This document shows positions 27,532 to 36,521 of a stretch of 64,000 nucleotides of DNA, piece by piece. The notes below the pieces were generated by a model. It did not search any database. It was not told the DNA's origin and saw only the letters and a list, made by a program, of their open reading frames with translations. Each line of letters opens with the position of its first letter. Positions within the stretch are counted from its first letter, which is position 1. Origin of the DNA: PALSA-243 sp963743705 (GTDB lineage Bacteria > Acidobacteriota > Terriglobia > Bryobacterales > Bryobacteraceae); contig CAVUQS010000001.1 of NCBI GenBank assembly GCA_963743705.1, positions 62,001 through 126,000 of the forward strand, read 5' to 3'. The position numbers and the translations under genes are program-made.

Positions 27532-28977
27532 ATGCCAAACCGCGCCAAGGCCCTCGTGGCCATTCCACTCCTGTTTTGCTCGGCCTGCCTGGTAGGCCCC
27601 AATTACAAGCGCCCCGCCGCCATCGCCACGCCGGCGTATAAAGAGGCGCCGCCCAATAGCTTCAAGGAAGCCCAGGCCGCCGGCCTGCAACAGGCACAGC
27701 CTTCCGACGCCTTCGCCAAGGGCAAGTGGTGGGAGATTTACAACGACCCTATCCTCAACGGGCTCGAAGAGCAGATCAACATCAATAACCAGAACGTGCT
27801 CACGGCCGAAGCGCAATATCGCGAGGCCCGGGCGTTGGTGCGGGTGGCCCGCGCCAATCTCTATCCCACGGTCACGGTCGCGCCGTCGCTTTCCGAAGGT
27901 CATTCGAGCGCTGGCACGCACACCAATCTCGGCCTGCCCATCGATGCCAGCTGGGAGCCGGATATCTGGGGCAGCATCCACCGCAGCATCACCGGCGCCG
28001 CGTCCCAGGCTCAGGCGAGTTTCGCCGATCTGGAAAACGCCAAGCTCCTCTTTCAATCCGACCTGGCCGCCGATTATTTCGCGCTCCACGGCCTCGATGG
28101 CGATGCCGACCTGCTACAGCGCACCGCCACCTCGTATACCGAATATCTCACCCTCACCCAGAACCGCTTCCGCGGCGGCGTAGCTAGCGATCTCGACGTC
28201 GCCCAGGCGGAATCGCAGCTCTATGGCACGCAATCCGCGCTGATCGATTTGGGCGTCCAGCGCGCGGAACTCGAGCACGCCATAGCCGTCCTCACCGGAA
28301 AGCCGCCATCGCAGCTCAGCATCGCTCCCGCCCTGCTCACCACGCCGCCTCCGCCGGTGCCCGTCGGACTGCCGTCCGAGCTGCTCGAACGCCGCCCGGA
28401 TATCGCCGGCGCGGAACGCCGAGTCGCCGCCGCCAATGAGCAGATCGGCATCGCCATGGCCGCGTTCTATCCCAATCTGACGCTCAACGCCTCCATCGGA
28501 GTCGCGTCCAACAGCCTGATCAAATTGTTCGGTCTCCCGAGCCGCGTCTGGTCCGTGGGCCCCACGCTCGCCGAAACCGTATTTGAGGGCGGACGCCGCC
28601 GCGCGGTAGTCGTCGAAGAGCAGGCTGCCTACGACGCGACCGTCTCCACCTATCGCCAGACCGTCTTGACCGCTTTCCAGCAGGTGGAAGATCAACTCTC
28701 CGCCCTCCGCATCCTGGAGCAGGAAACGGCCAAGGTAGCCGATACCGTCCAGTCGGCCACGCGGGCGCTCACCATTTCCACCGCGCAATATCGCGCCGGC
28801 ACCAGCGATTATCTGGTCGTAATCACCGCGCAGGCCACGCTGCTCAGCGCACAGCGCACCCAGGTGGACCTGCTGACTCGCCGCCTCAACGCCAGCGTGT
28901 CGCTCGTGCAAGCCATCGGCGGCGGCTGGGATGCCACCAAGCTCCCCGATCAGGCCAGCATGAAAAAAGGAACGTAA
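27532..28977 (+). CDS. Outer-membrane efflux lipoprotein, NodT/OprM family
   Basis: 481-residue TolC-like channel completing the tripartite pump. The signal peptide ends with lipobox C20 (CSAC), so it is lipid-anchored like OprM. Two OEP repeats are recognisable, each with the helical LPSELLERRPDIAGAERRVAAANEQIG type stretch, and YNDPILNGLEEQININNQNV marks the first. The ATG follows the permease stop without any intervening base. The stop codon lies within a strong hairpin that may end the operon. Confidence 0.94.
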   Translation: MPNRAKALVAIPLLFCSACLVGPNYKRPAAIATPAYKEAPPNSFKEAQAAGLQQAQPSDAFAKGKWWEIYNDPILNGLEEQININNQNVLTAEAQYREARALVRVARANLYPTVTVAPSLSEGHSSAGTHTNLGLPIDASWEPDIWGSIHRSITGAASQAQASFADLENAKLLFQSDLAADYFALHGLDGDADLLQRTATSYTEYLTLTQNRFRGGVASDLDVAQAESQLYGTQSALIDLGVQRAELEHAIAVLTGKPPSQLSIAPALLTTPPPPVPVGLPSELLERRPDIAGAERRVAAANEQIGIAMAAFYPNLTLNASIGVASNSLIKLFGLPSRVWSVGPTLAETVFEGGRRRAVVVEEQAAYDATVSTYRQTVLTAFQQVEDQLSALRILEQETAKVADTVQSATRALTISTAQYRAGTSDYLVVITAQATLLSAQRTQVDLLTRRLNASVSLVQAIGGGWDATKLPDQASMKKGT

Positions 28978-29006
28978 ACAGCGCAGACCTCCGGGTCTGC
29001 GCTGTT
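28977..29006 (+). terminator. Strong hairpin overlapping the efflux operon stop codon
   Basis: A perfect 13-bp stem (28977-28989/28994-29006) with a four-base loop begins on the last base of the stop codon. Flanking ACGTAAA and TTTACGT can add an outer helix. There is no T-run, so intrinsic termination is uncertain; it may instead protect the 3' end. Confidence 0.5.
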
Positions 29007-29072
29007 GAACATTTACGTACAGCCTCAATCGCGGATCGGCTCGTGCGCGCAATTCGCCCCCAGCCCCGGCGA

Positions 29073-29078
29073 TACAAT
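29073..29078 (+). promoter_or_regulatory. -10-like TACAAT just before the S9 peptidase start
   Basis: TACAAT ends six bases before the GTG at 29085, where transcription would start at or next to the initiation codon. No Shine-Dalgarno is seen. A -35 box is not obvious. Confidence 0.35.
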
Positions 29079-29084
29079 TACGTT

Positions 29085-31112
29085 GTGCTCCGCCGCTTCG
29101 CCCTGCTGCTGGCAACCGCGTCCATTCTGGCCGCGCAGAAGCAGCCCTTCGACGTTGACGCCCTAATGGCGCTCAAGCGCATCTCCGACCCCCAAATCTC
29201 TCCCGACGCCAAATGGGTCGCGTTCACCGTGCAAACCCCCGACGTCGCCGCCAACAAAAAGCCCGTTCAGGTCTGGATTGTGCCCATCGATGGCGGTTCG
29301 CCGCGTCAGATCACGCACGATGGCGACGATAACGAGCGCCCCCGTTGGTCGCCTGACTCCAAGCGCATCGCTTACGTCTCGAACCGCGGCGGCTCTTCCC
29401 AAATCTGGCTGATGGATCCCGACGGCTCCAACGCCAGGCAGGTCACGAATTTCGCCGCCGAAACCGATGGCGTCCTTTATTCGCCCGATGGCAAGAACCT
29501 TCTCTTCACCAGCGTGGTCTATCCCGAATGCGGCGCTGACAACGCCTGCAATCAGAAGAAGCTCGACGAAGAGGCGGCCAACAAGGTCAAAGCGCGCATT
29601 TACACCGAACTCTGTACCGTCACTGGACCGCATGGCAATCCAAACGCCGCAGCCACCTGTTCGTCATTCCCGTGACCGGCGGAAATCCGCGCGATCTCAC
29701 GCCCGGTGACGCGCGACGTGCCTCCCTTCTCACTCGGCGGACCCGACGATTACGACGTCTCGCCCGACGGCTCGGAAGTCTGCTACTCGATGAACGATAG
29801 CCCCGTGCCCGCCATCAGCACCAACGCCGATCTTTACGTGGTTCCCATCGGCGGCGGCCACTGCGCGCAAAATCTCCATCTCGCCCGGCGCCGATTCCAG
29901 CCCCCGCTATTCGCCCGATGGAAAATACTCGCCTGGCGCTCCCAAACGCGCGCCGGATATGAGAGCGACCGCTGGCGCCTGATCGCGCTCGAGCGCGCCA
30001 CCGGCCACCTCACCAATCTCACCGAGAACCTCGACCGTTGGGTGAACAGCTTCACCTGGGCCCCCGATTCCAACGCCCTCTTCTTCACCACCGACGATCG
30101 CGGCCGCCAAGCCATCCAGATGATTCCCGTCGCCGGCGGCCAGATCCGCGTCGTGGCCAGCGGCGAAAGCGAGCTCGACGACATGCAGTTGACGCGCGAC
30201 GGCAAGACCATGGTCTACACGCAGCAGACCGGCGTCTCGCCCGTCGAGATTTATCCGCGCGTCATCCGCCGGCGGCGCGCCCGTCCCACTCACGCACCTC
30301 AACGACGCCACGCTGAATTCCCGCCAGACCACGCCGCTCGAAGAATTCTGGGTCGACATGCCCGATGGCGCTCGCGTCCAGAGCTTCGTCGTCAAGCCGT
30401 ATGGCTTTAACGCCGCGCGCAAATATCCCGTGCTCATGCTGATTCACGGCGGCCCGCAAGGCTTTTGGGGCCAGAACTGGACCTATCGTTGGAACGCGCA
30501 GGTCTTCGCCGCCGCCGGCTATGTAGTCGTCGATGCCGAACCCCCGCGGTTCCACCGGCTACGGCCAGAAGTTCATCGACGATATCAACGGCGATTGGGG
30601 CGGCAAGCCGTTCGACGACATCATGGCCGTCACCGATCACGTCGTCGCCGAGATCCCCTACGCCGATGGCACGCGCATGGTCGCGGCCGGCGGTTCCTAC
30701 GGCGGCTACATGGTCGATTGGATTCTGGGCCACACGCAGCGCTTCAAGGCGCTCGATTTCCCACGCCGGCGTCTACGATCTGGTCAGCGAATTCGGCGCT
30801 ACCGAGGAGCTTTGGTTTCCGCTTTGGGAAATGGGCGGCACGCCTTGGGACAAGCCCGAAGATTATGCGAAGTGGTCGCCCAACTCGTTCGTGAAAGACT
30901 TCCACACCCCCACGCTGGTGGTCGCCGGGGAATTGGATTTCCGCGTGCCGTACACGCAGAGCCTGGAGCTCTTCACCGCGCTGCAAATGCAGAAGGTGCC
31001 ATCGAAATTGATGATCTTTCCCGACGAAGGGCACTGGGTTCTGAAGCCGCAAAACAGCCTATTGTGGTACAAGACATTTCTCGATTGGGCAGATTCCTGG
31101 GTGAAAAAGTGA
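29085..31112 (+). pseudogene. S9 prolyl oligopeptidase-family peptidase with multiple frameshifts
   Basis: The concatenated product would be an exported S9 peptidase of about 675 residues: signal peptide (LRRFALLLATASILAAQ), TolB-like propeller with repeated SPDSK/SPDGK motifs, then an alpha/beta-hydrolase domain with the nucleophile motif GGSYGGY near 30695 and the C-terminal DEGHWV. The frame changes near 29612, 29713, 29861, 29930, 30257, 30538 and 30757. The net shift is zero modulo three over 2028 bases. Only sequence in other frames restores the family pattern. Either the gene is dead or this stretch contains indel errors; protein-level conservation between the breaks favours recent decay or errors. 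An intact S9 paralogue lies at 51640. Confidence 0.8.
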
Positions 31113-32487
31113 AAGTTCTTATCGGATTGGTTCTCGTTGTCATTGTGGCCATCGGCGCACTTCTCGTGATGTCGGGACACACCAATTTGTCTGTCACGCC
31201 TCAAGTGAAAGTGATCGGCGTCAGTACGCCTGTCACGGTGAAGGCGTTCAACCCGCACGGCGAGCGCAGCCTCACCGCCTATCTCGAACAGAACGGCCAG
31301 CGCTATCCGCTCTTCGAGCAAAAGGACCCCGCGACGCGCCTCTTTTGGCAGCACAACGCTGCTCCGCGCCTCTACATGTTCGATGCGGGCAAGACGAAGG
31401 CGCCGAATCTCAAGGACGGCAAGGCGCGTCTGGTCGTCGAAGCCGTGTCCAACGATCTTCGCGCCTCCACCGACACCGCTTCCTATGATTTAGACGTCAC
31501 CCTGACGCCGCCGCGCGTCATCCCTGACGGCCTGCAGCACTACATCAACCAGGCCGGCATGGAGTTGGTGACCTTCACGCCCAGCGGATCGTGGACCGAA
31601 TCCGGCGTCAAGGTCGGCAAATACTCCTTCCGCAGCTTCCCGCTGCCCGGCCATCCCGAAGAACGCTTCTCGATGTTCGCCTATGCCTGGGATCTGCCGC
31701 CCGACCTCATCCCGCTGGTCTACGCGCGCAACCTCGCCGGAACCGAAGCCACCAGCCACTTCTGGATTAGAGTCTTCCCCAAGAAATTCCGCGTCCGCGA
31801 TTTCCCCATTGACGATGCCCTCATGGAGAAGCTGGTGAACTCGGTCGATCCCACCGGCCAGCTTGTCCCCGGCCCCGATCTGCGTCACCCGCTTCCTCAA
31901 AATCAACGGTGAAATGCGGCGCCAAGAACAACCAGCAGCTAGCCGACCTGCGCTTGAAGACCGAAGAGAAGATCCTCTGGAACGGCCCGTTCATCCACTG
32001 GGGCAAGGAAGAAGCCGATTTCGCCGACGTGCGCAATTACATCTACCACGGCAAGCAGATCGACCGGCAGGTACACCTGGGCTTCGATCTATCCGACGTG
32101 GCCAACGGTCCCGTGCAAGCCGCCAACGATGGCCGCGTCGTCTGGGCCGCCGATCTCGGCATCTACGGCAACTGCATCGTGGTCGATCATGGCTACGCCC
32201 TGCAATCGATCTACGGCCACCTCAAACAGATCGACGTCAAAGTCGGCGACATGGTGAAGAAGGGTCAAAAGATGGGCATCGCTGGCTCGACCGGCTTAGC
32301 TGGCGGCGTGCACGTCCACTTCAGCATGCAGATCGACGGCGTCCAGGTAAACCCGCGCGAGTGGTGGGACGAACACTGGATCCACGACCGCATCCTCAGC
32401 AAGCTAGATCCCGAGAAAACCGGTCAATCGACAGTAGCCGCAGCCGCCGCAACCACCCCGGTGGCTCATCGCAAACGCCGCCGCTAA
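31109..32487 (+). pseudogene. M23 (LytM-like) peptidase with two frameshifts
   Basis: GTG at 31109 overlaps the S9 peptidase stop. The N-terminal part has a membrane helix (VLIGLVLVVIVAIGALLV) and a roughly 230-residue beta-rich domain. The C-terminal part is a zinc endopeptidase domain with HLGFDLSD, YGHLKQIDVKVGD and the HVHF metal motif, which would cleave peptidoglycan cross-links. Two one-base insertions, near 31881 and 31925, put these halves in different frames; removing both gives 459 codons including the stop, and the sequence VTRFLKINGEMRRQ reappears between them. Same caveat as for the preceding gene: decay or sequence error. Confidence 0.75.
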
Positions 32488-32526
32488 GATCTCGACGTCT
32501 TTCTCCGCGGCTCAGCGTCTCTGCGT

Positions 32527-32547
32527 CGAATAGAACCGCTCTATTCG
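32527..32547. terminator. Hairpin between convergent M23 and permease genes
   Basis: Perfect 8-bp inverted repeat CGAATAGA (32527-32534) and TCTATTCG (32540-32547) with loop ACCGC. It overlaps the stop codon of the minus-strand permease (32541-32543). It may serve both converging transcripts; no T-run. Confidence 0.45.
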
Positions 32548-33977
32548 CCCGTATTCAGCTTGCTATGCGATCTGCCGTACAGGAAGTAGATCACGAACCC
32601 GATCAGCATCCAACCCAGCGCCGTCAACTGCGTGCGCGTATCCAGCGCGTAGATCATGCCGCCGCAGACGAGTACGCCCAGCGCGGGAACCAGCGGCACC
32701 AGCGGCGTGCGGAATGGCCGGTTCGCATTCGGCTGAATCTTGCGCATGATCACCACGCCGATGCAAACCAGCACGAACGCAAACAGTGTTCCGATCGACG
32801 TCAAATCGCCCGCCAGCGATTCCGGCAGAAACGCCCCGAAAGCGCCCACGAAGAAGAAGAGCAGGATATTGCACTTGTAAGGCGTACGGAACTTCGGGTG
32901 AACTTCGCTGAAGAGTTTTGGCAGCAACCCGTCCTCGGACATCGTATAAAACACGCGGCTCTGGCCTAGCAACATCACCAGCATCACCGACGAAAATCCG
33001 AACAGGATCGCCACCGTCACCGCCGTCGCCAGCCATCCGTAACCCGGCATGCCGTGCTGGATGGCATAGGCCACCGAAGCTTCCTTACCGACCGTGCCGA
33101 ACTCGCGCCAATTGGCCACACCCGTCAAAACCCAGCCGAACGTGATGTATAAGATGGTGCAGATCGCCAGCGACCCTAAGATCCCGCGTGGCATATCGCG
33201 CCCCGGATTCACTGTTTCCTGCGCCGCCGTCGAAACCGCATCGAATCCGATAAACGCGAAAAACACCGTGCCCGCGCCGCCCAACACTCCCCACCATCCG
33301 TGGTGGAACATGCCCGCGTGACCGGGTTCGGTGGCGGGAATCAGAAGCGGCGTGTGGTTCGCCGGATTGATGTATCGCCATCCCACCGCGATAAACACCA
33401 GCACGATCGCAATCTTCACCACGACGATGATGGAGTTCAGCCTGGCCGATTCCTGCGTGCCCTTCACCAGAACCATCGAGAGCACCATCAGAATGATCAC
33501 CGCCGGCACGTTCATGATGCCCCCCTCCATCGGAGAGTGGCTCCACGCGAATGGCACCGGACTGCCGCCCATCTGCGTCAGCAGCTTGTTGAGGTACTCG
33601 GCCCAGGCGATCGAAAGCGTCGCCGCCCCTAGCGCATATTCCAAAATCAGCGCCCACCCGATTACCCACGCCACGAATTCGCCCATCGTTGTGTATGCGT
33701 ACGTATAGGCGCTGCCCGCGATCGGAATCATGGCCGCGAATTCCGAGTAGCACAGCCCCGCGAACACGCAGCCGATCGCGCCCACGATGAACGAGAGGAT
33801 CACGCCCGAGCCAGCCGATTGCGCCGCTGCCGCGGCGGTTCGCACGAACAGGCCCGCGCCGATGATTGCGCCGATGCCCAACGCCACCAAGCTCTTCGCC
33901 GTCAGCGTGCGCTTGAGTTCGTTATGTTTGGCTCGCTCCAGGAGCGATTCAAGGGATTTCCTTCGGGTAAGACTCAT
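32541..33977 (-). CDS. APC-family amino acid permease (cationic amino acid transporter type)
   Basis: 478-residue membrane transporter with about 12 helices. GIGAIIGAGLFV in the first helix is the APC-family substrate and backbone motif, and FFAFIGFDAVSTAAQE in helix 6 is typical of the cationic amino acid transporter group. The N-terminal LTRRKSLESLLERAKHNELKRTL also fits that group. Substrate cannot be fixed from sequence. It stands alone, convergent with the M23 gene and head to tail with the M13 peptidase, so imported peptide-derived amino acids are a reasonable guess for its cargo. Confidence 0.9.
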   Translation of the reverse strand: MSLTRRKSLESLLERAKHNELKRTLTAKSLVALGIGAIIGAGLFVRTAAAAAQSAGSGVILSFIVGAIGCVFAGLCYSEFAAMIPIAGSAYTYAYTTMGEFVAWVIGWALILEYALGAATLSIAWAEYLNKLLTQMGGSPVPFAWSHSPMEGGIMNVPAVIILMVLSMVLVKGTQESARLNSIIVVVKIAIVLVFIAVGWRYINPANHTPLLIPATEPGHAGMFHHGWWGVLGGAGTVFFAFIGFDAVSTAAQETVNPGRDMPRGILGSLAICTILYITFGWVLTGVANWREFGTVGKEASVAYAIQHGMPGYGWLATAVTVAILFGFSSVMLVMLLGQSRVFYTMSEDGLLPKLFSEVHPKFRTPYKCNILLFFFVGAFGAFLPESLAGDLTSIGTLFAFVLVCIGVVIMRKIQPNANRPFRTPLVPLVPALGVLVCGGMIYALDTRTQLTALGWMLIGFVIYFLYGRSHSKLNTGE

Positions 33978-34040
33978 GGCTAATCCAGATAGAGTAACAA
34001 AATACGACGGACCGGTTACGGCGGTATGGGATTCGCGCCC

Positions 34041-36062
34041 TCACCACACGTGGCAGGCGTTTTCACTGACCATCGGCTGTCCAGCCTTGCAGGCAAAGGC
34101 CTTTTGGAACTCCGGCATGTTCTGCAAGGTGCCGTCGACGCGATACCGCCCGGGCGAATGTGGGTCGGTCAAGGCCCGGTTACGCGATTCCTGCGCCGCC
34201 ATGCTCTCACACCAGACTTGCGCAAAACCGAGGAAGAAGCGCTGCTCGGGCGTAAACCCATCCATTGCTTCGCCTTTGCCGTTGAGCGTATTCTCGAGCG
34301 CCAGGTAAGCCACGCGCAACCCGCCGTTGTCAGCGGTGTTTTCTCCCAGCGTCAGCCGCCCGTTTAACTTCACATCGTCCACCGCCGTGAAGCCCGAGTA
34401 TTCGTTGGCCACGCAGGCGGCGCGCTTTTCGAACTCCGCGCCATCCGCCGGCGTCCACCAGTCGCGCAGGTTGCCGTCGCCGTCGAACTTGCGCCCCTGG
34501 TCGTCGAACCCGTGCGTCATCTCGTGACCGATCACCGCGCCGACGCCGCCATAGTTGATCGACATGTCGCGCCGCGGGTCGAAGAACGGCGACTGCAGGA
34601 TACCCGCCGGAAAATTGATGCTGTTACTTTGCGGGCTGTAGAAGGCGTTCACCGTCGGGGTGGACATGGTCCATTCGCTCTTATCCGTGGGCTTGCCGAT
34701 CTTCGCGATGTTCTCGGCGGCGCGGAATTGCGCCAGCCGGTTCGCATTGCCTGCAAAGTCGTCGGGTGTGATCGCGATCTTCGAATAATCTCGCCATTTC
34801 TGCGGATAACCAACGTTGTTGGTAATCGCATTCAACTTGGCGATCGCCGCCTTTTTCGTTTGAGCGCTCATCCAGTCGAGCGATTGGATGTCCTCGCCCA
34901 TGGCCTTTTCGAGCGCCGTCACCAACTGCGTAATCTGCGCTTTCGCATCGGGGCCAAATACGGCTGAGATGTACTTCTGGCCCAGCAGATCGCCCAATTC
35001 GCGGTCCACCACGCGCACGCACCGGTATTGCCGCGGCCGCTGTTCCTGGGCGCCGGTCAGGTACCGCTGCCAGAAATCGAAGTTCTCCGCTTCAAAGGCC
35101 GCCGGGAGCTGCTCCGCGCTCTGCCGCAGCAGGTGATATTCGAAATATGCCTTCCACGTATCCAGGCTCACGCCGGAAAGTTGCGCCGCCAGGCTTTTCA
35201 GGAAATCCGGCTGGGCGACGTTCAGCGTCTGAAACGAGGGCGCGTTCATCAGTTTGAAATACGAGTTCCAATCGAAGTTCGGCGTCAGAGCCTGCAGCTC
35301 TTTCCGCGTCATGATGTTGTACGTCTTGTTCGGATCGCGCATGGCCACGCGATCGAGCGAATCTTTCGCCAGCATGCTTTCGAAATCGAGCACCAGCTTC
35401 GCTTTGGCCGCCGCCGCTTCGGGCGAATCGCCGGCCAGCTGGAACATCTTCGCCATGTGCTGCTCGAAGCGCTGCCGCGTTTCGACCGATTTGGCGTCGG
35501 TATTGAGGTAGTACGAGCGGTCGGGCAGCGACAGCCCGCCCTGGCCCAGGTTGGCGATGGTTTTGGTGGAATCCTTCGCATCCGGCCGCGCGCCGAACGT
35601 GAAAACCGCGCCGATTCCCATACGCTGCAGGCGCGCCAGTTCCATCAGCGCAGCCGGGTTGCCGTTGATCGCGGCGATCTTCGCCAGCTCCGGCTGGATC
35701 GGCTTGATCCCGTTGCGCTCGATGGCGCCCGTATCCATGCACGCCATGTAGGCGTCGCCGATCTTCTGTTCCACCTCGGTGCGGTTCTCCTTCTTCGCCG
35801 CCACGCCCTGGATCAGATCGAGCAGAACCTTCTCGTTGCGGTCGCTCAACTCCGCAAACCGGCCCCAGCGCGAGCGGTCCGCGGGAATCGGATGGGAGGC
35901 GATCCAGTTTCCGCACGCGAATTGATAGAAATCCACGCACGGGTCGACCGATTTGTTCATCGCGCCGGTATCCAGGCCGGACGACGATGCCGCGGGCGGC
36001 GGATCGGCCGAAAACAGGGCCGCGGGCAGGAAGGCAAAGACAAGAAAATAACCGTATTTCAT
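34041..36062 (-). CDS. Exported M13-family metallopeptidase (neprilysin-like, PepO)
   Basis: 673-residue zinc endopeptidase. A signal peptide covers about 1-18. The zinc site HEMTH is at 513-517 with the third ligand E574 in GENTAD, and VNAFYSPQSNSINFPAGILQ precedes it as in neprilysin. The C-terminus ends ACHVW, close to the family CxVW. The N-terminal CVDFYQFACGNW is the usual start of the domain. I set the start at ATG 36062; the open frame continues to 36455 but overlaps the divergent BlaI-like gene. It probably degrades oligopeptides in the periplasm. Confidence 0.94.
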   Translation of the reverse strand: MKYGYFLVFAFLPAALFSADPPPAASSSGLDTGAMNKSVDPCVDFYQFACGNWIASHPIPADRSRWGRFAELSDRNEKVLLDLIQGVAAKKENRTEVEQKIGDAYMACMDTGAIERNGIKPIQPELAKIAAINGNPAALMELARLQRMGIGAVFTFGARPDAKDSTKTIANLGQGGLSLPDRSYYLNTDAKSVETRQRFEQHMAKMFQLAGDSPEAAAAKAKLVLDFESMLAKDSLDRVAMRDPNKTYNIMTRKELQALTPNFDWNSYFKLMNAPSFQTLNVAQPDFLKSLAAQLSGVSLDTWKAYFEYHLLRQSAEQLPAAFEAENFDFWQRYLTGAQEQRPRQYRCVRVVDRELGDLLGQKYISAVFGPDAKAQITQLVTALEKAMGEDIQSLDWMSAQTKKAAIAKLNAITNNVGYPQKWRDYSKIAITPDDFAGNANRLAQFRAAENIAKIGKPTDKSEWTMSTPTVNAFYSPQSNSINFPAGILQSPFFDPRRDMSINYGGVGAVIGHEMTHGFDDQGRKFDGDGNLRDWWTPADGAEFEKRAACVANEYSGFTAVDDVKLNGRLTLGENTADNGGLRVAYLALENTLNGKGEAMDGFTPEQRFFLGFAQVWCESMAAQESRNRALTDPHSPGRYRVDGTLQNMPEFQKAFACKAGQPMVSENACHVW

Positions 36063-36102
36063 AAGGCTGCTCTGTCCACGATGATACCGCGCAAGAAAAT
36101 TC

Positions 36103-36138
36103 TTGACAGAACGGACGGTTAGTACTAAAAATTTAGTA
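36103..36138 (+). promoter_or_regulatory. Promoter and overlapping palindromic operator of the BlaI-like gene
   Basis: TTGACA (36103-36108) is followed after 17 bases by a weak -10 TAAAAA (36126-36131), placing transcription start at or near the ATG at 36138. Two overlapping palindromes cover this -10: TTAGTACTAA (36119-36128) and TACTAAA-AA-TTTAGTA (36123-36138). The second ends on the first base of the start codon. The layout fits autorepression by the BlaI-type product of a leaderless message. Binding is inference. Confidence 0.6.
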
Positions 36139-36521
36139 TGCGACGCAAGAGCGCAACTCTCACAGCGCAAGAACTGGAAATCATGAAGATCGTCTGGCAG
36201 CGCGAATCGGTCACGGTTCGCGACGTCTACGAGACGCTGCTCGAGCGCCGTAAGGTGGCGTACACCACGGTCATGACCATGCTGAAGATCCTCGAGCAGA
36301 AGAAATACCTGAAAAAGACCCAGAACGAGCGCGCCTTCGTCTACCGCCCCGCGCAGCCGCAGCGGCAGGTGGTGGGCGCCATGGTGCGCGATTTCGTCAA
36401 CCGCGTCTTCAACGGGTCGGCCGAGCCGCTGCTGGTGCATCTGGTGGAAGAGCACAATCTTTCGCGCGAGGATCTGGAAGAAATCTCACGCCTGCGTGAA
36501 GAATCCCGGAGGAAGCCATGA
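36138..36521 (+). CDS. BlaI/MecI/CopY-family transcriptional repressor
   Basis: 127-residue winged-helix repressor. The N-terminal half has the family pattern LTAQELEIMKIVWQRESVTVRDVYETL and YTTVMTMLKILEQKKYL; the C-terminal half is the dimerisation helix bundle. In BlaI and MecI the linker is cut after signal from the membrane partner, and the partner gene here overlaps the stop as ATGA. The operator at the start codon suggests autoregulation. Acidobacteria carry many such pairs outside beta-lactam resistance, and no beta-lactamase is seen nearby. Confidence 0.93.
   Translation: MRRKSATLTAQELEIMKIVWQRESVTVRDVYETLLERRKVAYTTVMTMLKILEQKKYLKKTQNERAFVYRPAQPQRQVVGAMVRDFVNRVFNGSAEPLLVHLVEEHNLSREDLEEISRLREESRRKP

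Noticed and set aside
23995..28089. Long antisense open frames opposite the RND genes (up to about 447 codons)
   Set aside because: They are shadows of high-GC coding sequence, rich in Arg/His/Gly, without ribosome sites or known domains.
29612..30757. Programmed ribosomal frameshifting in the S9 peptidase gene
   Set aside because: Seven shifts in both directions without a slippery site or common motif cannot be programmed.
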